DNA of 7,502 nt from contig USJY01000056.1 of the NCBI GenBank assembly GCA_900555065.1, positions 1-7,502 of the forward strand, in the 5' to 3' direction. This document shows, in pieces, positions 1 to 6,498 of the stretch. The notes under the pieces are model-generated. The model worked only from the letters and a program-made list of their open reading frames with translations. It was not told the origin of the DNA and ran no database searches. Origin of the DNA: an uncultured Eubacteriales bacterium. Lineage in GTDB: Bacteria; Bacillota; Clostridia; Oscillospirales; UMGS1783. Each line of letters starts with the position of its first letter. The first letter of the stretch is position 1. Made by a program: the position numbers and the translations under genes.

Positions 1-2376
1 CACCTGCAGAATGATTTCCGAAGCCATCCCCTCCCGGCGAAGCCTGCGCATAACCCGGACCATGGCAATTTTCAGTATATCCGCGGCGCTGCCCTGGATT
101 GGCGTGTTCTTGGCGACGCGCTCCCCGAAGCTTCGTACATTGTGGTTCTGTGCGGCAAGTTCCGGTATATAACGGCGGCGGCCGTACATGGTTGTGACAT
201 AACCGCATTCACGAGCGTGCAGCACCGTTTCGTCCAGATACCGCTTAATGTCCCTATAGGTATCAAAATAGTTGTCAATATACCGGCGCGCCTCCTTGCG
301 CGGCACTTTGATATCCGCCGCAAGAGAGAAGTCCGATATGCCATACACGATCCCGAAATTGACCGCCTTGGCGCGCGAACGCATCTCCGGCGTTACCATT
401 TCCACCGGAACGCCGAATACCTCGGACGCCGTTTTCGTGTGTATATCCTGATCGGTCCGAAACGCCTCGCGCATATGCTCGTCCCCCGAGATGTGCGCGA
501 GCACGCGAAGTTCGATCTGCGAATAGTCGGCGTCTACAAGCACGCAGCCGTTTTTGGCAGTGAACATTTTGCGAAGCTGCCTGCCCATGGGCTGCCGCAC
601 GGGGATATTCTGCAGATTCGGCTCCGAAGAAGAGATGCGGCCGGTCTGCGTTATGGTCTGGTGAAAACTAGAATGGATACGCCCGTCCGGCCCGATCAGG
701 CCGATAAATCCCTCTACATAGGTGGAATTCAGCTTTGTCAGACGGCGGTATTCGAGGATGCACTCGATAATCTCATGATAGCCGCGCAGGCGCTCAAGCA
801 CGTCTGCGTTTGTGGAATAACCTGTTTTGGTTTTGGACAGCGCAGGCAGGCCGAGCTTGTTGAACAGGATATCGCCCAGCTGTTTTGTGGAGTTGATGTT
901 GAAGGGTTCGCCGGCATGAAAATATATTGTTTCAGTCAGCGCCTCAATCCGTTCCCGAAGCTGGCTGCCAAAGTTTGAAAGCTGTTCGCGGTCTAGCGTA
1001 AAGCCGACATATTCCATACGCGCGAGCACATGGATCAGCGGCAGTTCTATATCGTAGTAAAGCTGCTCCATTTCTGTTTCGCGGATTTTTGCCGCCATCC
1101 TGTCCCGCGCAGTCAGAAACAGCGCGCACATGGACGCGTCGTCCTCCGTCGTCACGGCGCACTGTTCGTACAGAATATTGCCGAGCGGATAGGAGCTCAT
1201 GGACGGATTGAGCACATAAGCTGCAATCTTCAGATCAAAGGAAAGGCCCTTGCATTCGATCCCCTTTTTCATAAGCCTGACAAGGAAGGGCTTGGCATCA
1301 TAGGTGACCTTTGCGATATCTGGATCGCTGAACAGCGCGGTGTAAAGCGCGTCGTCCGGATCAGTCCGGTACAGTGTCTGCCCGCAGCAAACGAACAGGT
1401 CCGTCCCCGATTCGTAAAACGCTATTTCCCCCGCCTGTTTCGCCAGCCGCAGCAGACGCTGACCATCTACGGGTTCGGCGGAGATGACGGTCGTATCCGC
1501 CGTTTTGGCAGACAGATCCAGACGCTTGATGAGAGAATTGAAGTTGAGCTGCTTAAACAGCTGATACAGGGCGGCTTTATCCGGCTGCCGCAGTACATAA
1601 TCGGAAATGGACAGCGGGATATCCACATTGGTGTTTATGGTCACAAGTTCCCTGGATAGATAAGCGGATTCCCGGCCCGCCTCCAGCTTTTTCCGCTGAC
1701 CGGGTTTGATGGCGGGATCGTCTAGATGCGCATACACATTGTCCAGCCCGCCAAACTGCTGGATCAGGGCAAGCGCGCCCTTCTCACCAATTCCCGGAAC
1801 ACCGGGCACGTTGTCCGACGTGTCGCCCATGATCGCCTTTACGTCGATCATCTGTTTTGGCGAAACGCCGTATTTCTCCACGACTGCGGCGGCGTTGTAG
1901 ACCACCGTCTCGCTTCCCGACGGCCGGCTGACTGACAAAAAGACACTGGTGCGGTCGTTGATAAGCTGCAGCGAGTCCCTGTCCCCCGTGACGATGATGC
2001 AGTCGTGCCCGTCCTGTGAATAGCGGTCGGTAAAGGTTCCGATAATGTCGTCGGCCTCAAACCCCGGCTTCTCCACAATCGGGATGCGCAGCAGTTGCAG
2101 CGCCTCTTTTGCAACCGTCATCTGGCTTGCAAGCTCGTCCGGCATACCCTTGCGCGTGGCTTTGTACTGGTCGTACTTCATGTGGCGAAAGGTCTTTTCC
2201 CGCATATCGAACGCGGCGGCAACACAGTCCGGCCGCTCCTTTTCGATCAGCCCCAGCACGATATTCAGAAAACCGTACACGGCCCCAGTCGGCTGCCCGT
2301 CCGCAGTTGTCAGCGGCGGCATTCCGTAAAACGAGCGATTGAGTATGCTGTTGGAGTCAAATACCATAAATTTCAT
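1..2376 (-). CDS. polA: DNA polymerase I, 3' end of gene beyond the window (792 residues visible)
   Basis: Family A DNA polymerase that fills gaps and removes RNA primers and damaged strands. The open frame runs from ATG at 2376 to the left edge without a stop. Residues 1 to about 290 form the 5' nuclease: D7 in MVFDSNS, TFRHMKYDQYK (62-72), GFEADD (105-110), VTGDRDS (129-135), MGDTSDNVPG (183-192), then a helix-hairpin-helix GIGEKGA. The region from about 313 is the 3'-5' exonuclease fold, but the expected DxE reads FYESGTD (320-326), so proofreading is probably absent. Polymerase motif A is DYSQIELR (D617 metal ligand) and motif B is R666xxxK670xxxF674GxxY678G. The visible protein stops at IILQV, just before the HDE of motif C; about 45-50 residues are missing compared with E. 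coli Pol I. The ATG at 2376 is chosen because a GGGAG site lies 7 bases upstream and the domain starts right after it. Confidence 0.97.
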   Translation of the reverse strand, partial: MKFMVFDSNSILNRSFYGMPPLTTADGQPTGAVYGFLNIVLGLIEKERPDCVAAAFDMREKTFRHMKYDQYKATRKGMPDELASQMTVAKEALQLLRIPIVEKPGFEADDIIGTFTDRYSQDGHDCIIVTGDRDSLQLINDRTSVFLSVSRPSGSETVVYNAAAVVEKYGVSPKQMIDVKAIMGDTSDNVPGVPGIGEKGALALIQQFGGLDNVYAHLDDPAIKPGQRKKLEAGRESAYLSRELVTINTNVDIPLSISDYVLRQPDKAALYQLFKQLNFNSLIKRLDLSAKTADTTVISAEPVDGQRLLRLAKQAGEIAFYESGTDLFVCCGQTLYRTDPDDALYTALFSDPDIAKVTYDAKPFLVRLMKKGIECKGLSFDLKIAAYVLNPSMSSYPLGNILYEQCAVTTEDDASMCALFLTARDRMAAKIRETEMEQLYYDIELPLIHVLARMEYVGFTLDREQLSNFGSQLRERIEALTETIYFHAGEPFNINSTKQLGDILFNKLGLPALSKTKTGYSTNADVLERLRGYHEIIECILEYRRLTKLNSTYVEGFIGLIGPDGRIHSSFHQTITQTGRISSSEPNLQNIPVRQPMGRQLRKMFTAKNGCVLVDADYSQIELRVLAHISGDEHMREAFRTDQDIHTKTASEVFGVPVEMVTPEMRSRAKAVNFGIVYGISDFSLAADIKVPRKEARRYIDNYFDTYRDIKRYLDETVLHARECGYVTTMYGRRRYIPELAAQNHNVRSFGERVAKNTPIQGSAADILKIAMVRVMRRLRREGMASEIILQV

Positions 2377-2381
2377 GAAAG

Positions 2382-2388
2382 CTCTCCC
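2382..2388 (-). promoter_or_regulatory. Ribosome binding site of polA
   Basis: GGGAGAG on the minus strand; its GGGAG core is 7 bases before ATG 2376. It decides the start: an in-frame ATG at 2445 has no such site and would add 23 residues without similarity to Pol I, and the in-frame ATG at 2367 lies too far from it. Confidence 0.8.
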
Positions 2389-2461
2389 GAAAAATACGGC
2401 CACTGATGCATTCCTGCGGACCGCAACCGTTTGTATGAATCGCATAGAATTCACTATCGTT

Positions 2462-2489
2462 ATTATACCACAATTTATCATTCTTGCAA
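2462..2489 (-). promoter_or_regulatory. Sigma-A-type promoter of polA
   Basis: Minus strand: -35 TTGCAA (2489-2484), a 16-base spacer, then -10 TATAAT (2467-2462), preceded by TGG, which makes an extended -10 (TGnTATAAT). Transcription would begin near 2455, giving a leader of about 80 bases before the polA start. No riboswitch or attenuator structure was evident in that leader. Confidence 0.75.
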
Positions 2490-2574
2490 TCGCTTATTTT
2501 TCATAAGAGTTACAAAATAATTACAAATTACAGGAAATTTCGTCTTTTGGCTATCCTTTTTAAAAATAATAGTG

Positions 2575-2580
2575 TATAAT
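2575..2580 (+). promoter_or_regulatory. Probable -10 element for the rlmB operon
   Basis: A perfect TATAAT in the AT-rich divergent region, 29 bases before the rlmB start. At 17-18 bases upstream there is only a poor -35 (around TATCCT), and TTGGCT at 2547 is too far away at 22 bases. The promoter may therefore be weak or need an activator. Transcription would start near 2587, leaving a leader of about 23 bases. Confidence 0.5.
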
Positions 2581-2596
2581 AAGAAGTAAATTTGAC

Positions 2597-2601
2597 AGGA
2601 G
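2597..2601 (+). promoter_or_regulatory. Ribosome binding site of rlmB
   Basis: AGGAG, 8 bases before ATG 2610. It favours this start over an in-frame TTG at 2592, which lies upstream of the site and would add six residues (MTGAKR) with no family support. Confidence 0.8.
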
Positions 2602-2609
2602 CAAAGCGA

Positions 2610-3359
2610 ATGGCTGAAGAACGCGTGACCCGGCATGTTGTCGGCGTCAATCCTACAACGGAATTGCTCTCCAGCGGCTGTCCTGTGGACAGGCTGTATG
2701 TGGAAGAGCAGCGGTCAGGCCCACAAATACGGCGCCTGATCGCCCTTGCGAAAGACCGCGGGATTCCCGTGATACATACGACGAAAGCATACCTGGACCG
2801 TGTGAGCGAAGGCGCAGCCCACCAGGGCGTCGCAGCCGTCGCGGCCGAAAAGGAATACTGCGGCGTTGACGATATTCTGCGCTGCGCCGAGCAACGCGCA
2901 GAGCCGCCGTTTCTGCTGATCCTCTCCGAGATTATGGACCCGCACAATTTCGGCGCCATCATCCGGTCTGCTGAAGGCTGCGGCGTACACGGGATCATCG
3001 TTCCCGCCCGTCGAAGCGCCCCGCTTTCCTCTGTTGTGGCAAAGACTTCCGCGGGCGCGCTGGAGCATATGCGTATCGCCCGTGTAACCAATCTTGCCGC
3101 TGCGATAGACGGCCTGAAAAAAAGCGGCATATGGGTCTACGGAGCGGCGGACGGTAGCGCCGACCTCTACACGGACACCGACCTGCGCGGTCCGCTTGCC
3201 CTCGTCATTGGAAACGAGGGATCGGGGATCAACAAACTCGTGCGCGAAAAGTGCGACCGTCTCGTGCGCATTCCCATGGTCGGCAACGTCAGTTCCCTGA
3301 ACGCATCCGTAGCCGCCGGCGTGCTCCTCTATGAAGCGCTGCGGCAGCGCAGTTTGTAA
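2610..3359 (+). CDS. rlmB: 23S rRNA (guanosine-2'-O-)-methyltransferase, TrmH/SpoU family
   Basis: SAM-dependent 2'-O-ribose methyltransferase of the SPOUT class; RlmB orthologues methylate G2251 in the peptidyl-transferase P loop of 23S rRNA in the cytoplasm. The 249 residues match the usual 240-250. Residues 1-80 are the substrate-binding domain, with HVVGVNPTTELL near the start and HQGVAA (71-76). The catalytic trefoil-knot domain follows: motif 1 DPHNFGAIIRSA (110-121, with N113 and R119), motif 2 IGNEGSG (200-206, E203), motif 3 IPMVGNVSSLNASVAAG (221-237, N231). All expected family residues are present. It is the first gene of the plus-strand unit and diverges from polA; the next gene begins 48 bases downstream with no terminator between. 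RlmB versus another TrmH paralogue cannot be settled from sequence alone, but the N-terminal domain and length favour RlmB. Confidence 0.92.
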   Translation: MAEERVTRHVVGVNPTTELLSSGCPVDRLYVEEQRSGPQIRRLIALAKDRGIPVIHTTKAYLDRVSEGAAHQGVAAVAAEKEYCGVDDILRCAEQRAEPPFLLILSEIMDPHNFGAIIRSAEGCGVHGIIVPARRSAPLSSVVAKTSAGALEHMRIARVTNLAAAIDGLKKSGIWVYGAADGSADLYTDTDLRGPLALVIGNEGSGINKLVREKCDRLVRIPMVGNVSSLNASVAAGVLLYEALRQRSL

Positions 3360-3392
3360 CTACAATTATCTTTTTAATAAATATAAAACCTT

Positions 3393-3398
3393 GGGGGT
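3393..3398 (+). promoter_or_regulatory. Ribosome binding site of the 862-residue membrane protein
   Basis: GGGGGT, 9 bases before ATG 3408. It matches the GGAGGT consensus except for one G that can still wobble-pair with the 16S tail, so a moderately strong site is expected. Confidence 0.55.
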
Positions 3399-3407
3399 CC
3401 TGTATTT

Positions 3408-5996
3408 ATGGCAGAACATGATTTTTTGGATTCGATCTTGAATGATATCGGCGCAGGCGCGGGCAAAACCCAGAAATCGTCCTCCGACGAGTTTTTGCTG
3501 GACGACATTTTAAAAGAGTTCGGCGTATTGGACGACGCATCTCCCGATCGTCCCAAGCGCGCGCCGGAAAAGAAAGCGCCCGTCCGGACTGCGCAGGAAG
3601 CAGCGCCGGCTGCTGCTACGGCCAAGGCCGCGCCGGAAACGACAGAGGCTGCGCATGTCAGACGCGCGCAGCACGCACCTGCACAGGTACATAAGGCAAC
3701 GGAAACACCCGCTGCAGACAAAGATATATCCGTTCTGTTCGGCCAGCAGCCGGAATCCGGCAAGCCCGCGCAGGCAGCGGACGGTGAACCGGCGTCCGAA
3801 CCGGCGGAAGGTGAACAGGGCGACCTCAGCATTGCCGCTCTGTTTGCGAGCAGCATCAACAGCAAACGCGAAAAACAGGCGCACGCCAGCGCTGGCGCCG
3901 CGCCGATTACAGCCGAGGTGCAGGAGGCGATGTCGAATCTGCCCGTGATCCTGACTGAGGATGAAGAAGAGAATTTTAAAATGCGCAGCGGCTATATAGA
4001 CCTTGCCGCCGTACGAGAGGCCACCGCGGCGAAATTCCCGGAGCCGGCCGTGAAAAAACAAAATTCGAAAGTAATGGAAAAGACAGCCGTGCCGAAACCT
4101 TCCATCAGCAAAGAACAACAGGCCCTTTTCAATAAAATAGGCAATTTCTTCGCTTCCGACGCCACTTTCCAGTATGACACATCCTCTGTAAACGGGCTGA
4201 CCAAACAGACCGGAACGGGCGGCAAGAAAAAGCGCGCGAGAAAAACGGCGGAAAGCGCAGAGGTAATACCGGAAGTTTATGACGAGAGCATAGAAGATAT
4301 TTACGAAGTCGAGGACATACCGGAAATCGAGCAGGACCTGCTCTACCAGACGAGCCTGTCCGCCACCAAGGCGATCATTACTGCGATACTGGCGATCCCC
4401 CTTGCGCTGCTCAACCTGTTCCCGGCGTTTACCGGAAGCGTAATCTCTGCGGTCAGCATCGACAACCCGTTTAACTATGCTGTCGCAAATCTGGCACTGC
4501 TGCTTATTATCGGAATCATCAACTACAATATTATTTTCCGCGGCATTGCAGGACTGTTTACGTTGCAGCCTACCGGTTCGTCCCTATCCGCTCTCGCATG
4601 GCTCGGAACAGTTGCGCATTGCATATACGTCATGGTGACGACGCCGCAGATTACGGCGATGTACAGTTTTGTCTCCGCCCTGTCCATTGTGTTTGTGCTG
4701 GTCGGTAAGCATATATACTACAAAAACGTATATAAAAACTTTGAAATACTCGCTTTTGACGCGCCCAAGGCGGCGTGTGTGGACATCCCGGGCGGATACT
4801 CGCTCAAAGAGTTGTACTCCAACAAACAGAAGGTTTCCTCCTGCCGGCCCGTGTCCCTTATTACCCGCTTTCTCAACAACTCGTTCGATAATAACTTTGC
4901 CGACACCCTCTCCAAATACAGTATTCTGGCCGCTGTCTGCCTGATGGTGATCGCCGTGGTCGTCAGCGCGCTGACCGGCGGCGCGGCGGCGGTATTCCCG
5001 ACTTTTGCCGCAGCGCTCTGCATGATCGCGCCGTTCTGCTATGATATAGCCTACTCCCTGCCCCTGCGCGCCGTATCCGGCAGAATCCGCCGCAGCGGCA
5101 GCGCCGTTGTCAGCTATTCCAAAGCGCAGTCCTTCTCCAAGACTTCGACGCTCGTTGTGTGCGACAACGACCTGTTCCGTCCGGAGAATATCGTCGTGCA
5201 CTCCATGAAGATCAATGGCAACGACAAAATCAACGACGTGATCATCAACAGCGCGTCACTCATTCATGCAAGCGGCAGCCCGGTCGCGGGCGCGTTCCTC
5301 AGCATTTTGGATAACAAGCATGAAATGCTCATGCCTGTCCGGGACTTTGATTGGGTGCCCGGCAAAGGGTATTCCGGCGTCATCAACAACACCAAGTACT
5401 TTGTGGGCAGCAGCCAGTATCTCATCGATTGCGGCATCAAGCTGCCGACGGTGGATTTGGAGGAGAAATACCGCCGCGCAGGCAGGCAGGTCATTATGTT
5501 TGCGGACAGCTACAAGCTGATGGCTGTGTTCTCGATCTCCTATAAACCTAACAAAATGATTTACAACAACCTGCGCAAGATTAACCCCGACCACTTTGAA
5601 ATGATGATACTGACCCGGGACTACAACATTACCTCCGACCTTCTGGCCGAACTGTACGACGCAGACCCGCACAACTTCAAGATTGCGAACAAAGAGGAAT
5701 TCGAGCGCCTGTACCATCACGACGAGGTCAAAGACAAATACCCGGCTGGAATCTATTCTATTACCGGCGCGGGCGGAATTACCGCCGCGCTCGCCAACTG
5801 CCGCAGGCTCATTACCTCCGTAAAGGCCTCGGTGATTATCCGGACAGTCGCGCTGTTGCTGGGCGCTGTCGTATTCCTTGCGCTCACTGTGCTGACGCAG
5901 AATACGGCTACGGTGTTTGCGCCTGTAAAGATGTTGTTTTTCCACTGCCTCTGGATACTTCCCGCTCTGTTCATCTCCATCTTCTCCGGCTCATGA
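3408..5996 (+). CDS. Membrane protein with P1B-type ATPase architecture but altered catalytic motifs (putative pseudo-ATPase)
   Basis: 862 residues; no named family is recognised with certainty. Residues 1-310 are hydrophilic and Ala/Pro/Glu-rich, probably disordered, with two related amphipathic segments (FLDSILNDIG 6-15, LLDDILKEFG 30-39), a basic patch KKKRARK (273-279) and an acidic stretch (284-310). Predicted helices: about 319-341, 355-378, 391-412, 417-435; then a loop (436-502); 503-524, 527-548; a soluble domain (549-808); 809-830, 838-860. This 4+2+2 order is that of P1B metal-transporting P-type ATPases. Equivalents of their motifs are visible but changed: APF (541-543) for CPC, CDNDLF (585-590) for DKTGT, GSPVAG (623-628) for the HP loop, GKGYSGVINNTKYFVGS (652-668) for the nucleotide-binding glycines, LTRDYN (735-740) for TGDN. 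No TGE is present in the short actuator loop and no GDGxND near 786-795. Pumping activity is therefore unlikely; a structural, sensing or scaffold role is inferred. The stop overlaps the next start. Confidence 0.7.
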   Translation: MAEHDFLDSILNDIGAGAGKTQKSSSDEFLLDDILKEFGVLDDASPDRPKRAPEKKAPVRTAQEAAPAAATAKAAPETTEAAHVRRAQHAPAQVHKATETPAADKDISVLFGQQPESGKPAQAADGEPASEPAEGEQGDLSIAALFASSINSKREKQAHASAGAAPITAEVQEAMSNLPVILTEDEEENFKMRSGYIDLAAVREATAAKFPEPAVKKQNSKVMEKTAVPKPSISKEQQALFNKIGNFFASDATFQYDTSSVNGLTKQTGTGGKKKRARKTAESAEVIPEVYDESIEDIYEVEDIPEIEQDLLYQTSLSATKAIITAILAIPLALLNLFPAFTGSVISAVSIDNPFNYAVANLALLLIIGIINYNIIFRGIAGLFTLQPTGSSLSALAWLGTVAHCIYVMVTTPQITAMYSFVSALSIVFVLVGKHIYYKNVYKNFEILAFDAPKAACVDIPGGYSLKELYSNKQKVSSCRPVSLITRFLNNSFDNNFADTLSKYSILAAVCLMVIAVVVSALTGGAAAVFPTFAAALCMIAPFCYDIAYSLPLRAVSGRIRRSGSAVVSYSKAQSFSKTSTLVVCDNDLFRPENIVVHSMKINGNDKINDVIINSASLIHASGSPVAGAFLSILDNKHEMLMPVRDFDWVPGKGYSGVINNTKYFVGSSQYLIDCGIKLPTVDLEEKYRRAGRQVIMFADSYKLMAVFSISYKPNKMIYNNLRKINPDHFEMMILTRDYNITSDLLAELYDADPHNFKIANKEEFERLYHHDEVKDKYPAGIYSITGAGGITAALANCRRLITSVKASVIIRTVALLLGAVVFLALTVLTQNTATVFAPVKMLFFHCLWILPALFISIFSGS

Positions 5997-6496
5997 ACAG
6001 GGAAAACATTACGCTTATTGGCATGCCTGGCGCCGGGAAAAGCACCATCGGCGTTCTGCTTGCAAAAACAATGGGTTATGACTTTGTCGATACCGACCTG
6101 CTGATGCAGCGTCAATACGGCGACGTGCTGCATGTGCTTCTGCGCCAAAACGGCCTGGACCGTTTTAAAGAGATGGAAGAGCGGACGCTGCTGGGATTCA
6201 GCGCCCGGCATACCGTGGTGGCTACGGGCGGGAGCGCCGTATACAGCGACGCGGGCATGCGGCACTTGCGCGAGATCAGTTCCGTCTTTTATATCGACGT
6301 GCCGTTCCCTGAGCTGGAAAAACGCCTGAAGAATATCAGTACGCGCGGCGTTGTGCAGGCCAAAAACGAGACGCTGTACGACCTCTATCTGCACAGGCAG
6401 CCGTTATACCTCAAATATGCAGACCGAACCGTTTCAGCGGCGGGGCTGTCCCCCGAACTCATCATTGAACGCATTCTCGCATTGCTGGAGGAATAA
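5993..6496 (+). CDS. Shikimate kinase-like P-loop kinase (AroK family, atypical substrate site)
   Basis: 167 residues, the normal length for shikimate kinase, which phosphorylates the 3-hydroxyl of shikimate with ATP in the chorismate pathway. Visible motifs: Walker A GMPGAGKST (10-18), DTD (33-35) for Mg2+ and substrate, ATGGS (77-81), R118 in STRGVV as the lid arginine, and R135 in LHRQPLYLKYAD (133-144). Departures from classical AroK: the substrate-contacting Arg of the FRxxE motif is Lys (F58-K59-x-x-E62), the GGG substrate loop is GGS, and the lid lacks the usual RPLL. Similar GGS-type kinases are generally annotated as shikimate kinase, but a different small hydroxylated substrate is possible. 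The start overlaps the upstream stop as ATGA, and no purine-rich ribosome binding site precedes it, so translation probably depends on termination of the upstream gene. Confidence 0.8.
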   Translation: MNRENITLIGMPGAGKSTIGVLLAKTMGYDFVDTDLLMQRQYGDVLHVLLRQNGLDRFKEMEERTLLGFSARHTVVATGGSAVYSDAGMRHLREISSVFYIDVPFPELEKRLKNISTRGVVQAKNETLYDLYLHRQPLYLKYADRTVSAAGLSPELIIERILALLEE

Positions 6497-6498
6497 AC

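Noticed and set aside
142..978. Long plus-strand open frame (278 codons) opposite polA
   Set aside because: It is antisense to the polymerase domain with its conserved motifs A and B on the minus strand; the translation is His/Arg-rich with no recognisable domain and no ribosome binding site. The same holds for 1030-1659.
2377..2445. In-frame ATG at 2445 that would extend polA by 23 residues
   Set aside because: It has no ribosome binding site, sits about 10 bases from the inferred transcript start, and the added residues do not resemble Pol I; ATG 2376 has a good GGGAG site.
2592..2609. TTG at 2592 as the rlmB start
   Set aside because: The AGGAG site lies downstream of it and fits ATG 2610; the resulting 249 residues match the family length.
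3353..3375. Possible terminator after rlmB (TTGTA/TACAA repeat)
   Set aside because: The arms are only 5 AT-rich bases with a 2-base loop and no T run directly after, so it is not a credible terminator; read-through into the next gene is expected.
3382..3387. TATAAA as an internal promoter before the 862-residue gene
   Set aside because: No -35 element is found at 16-18 bases; the AT-rich gap makes a chance match likely.
5256..5945. Long minus-strand open frame (229 codons) inside the pseudo-ATPase gene
   Set aside because: The plus-strand frame carries helices and P-type-like motifs; the antisense translation is low-complexity with no domain. Other antisense frames at 3510-4118, 4584-5201, 5753-6394 and 6649-7263 were rejected for the same reason.
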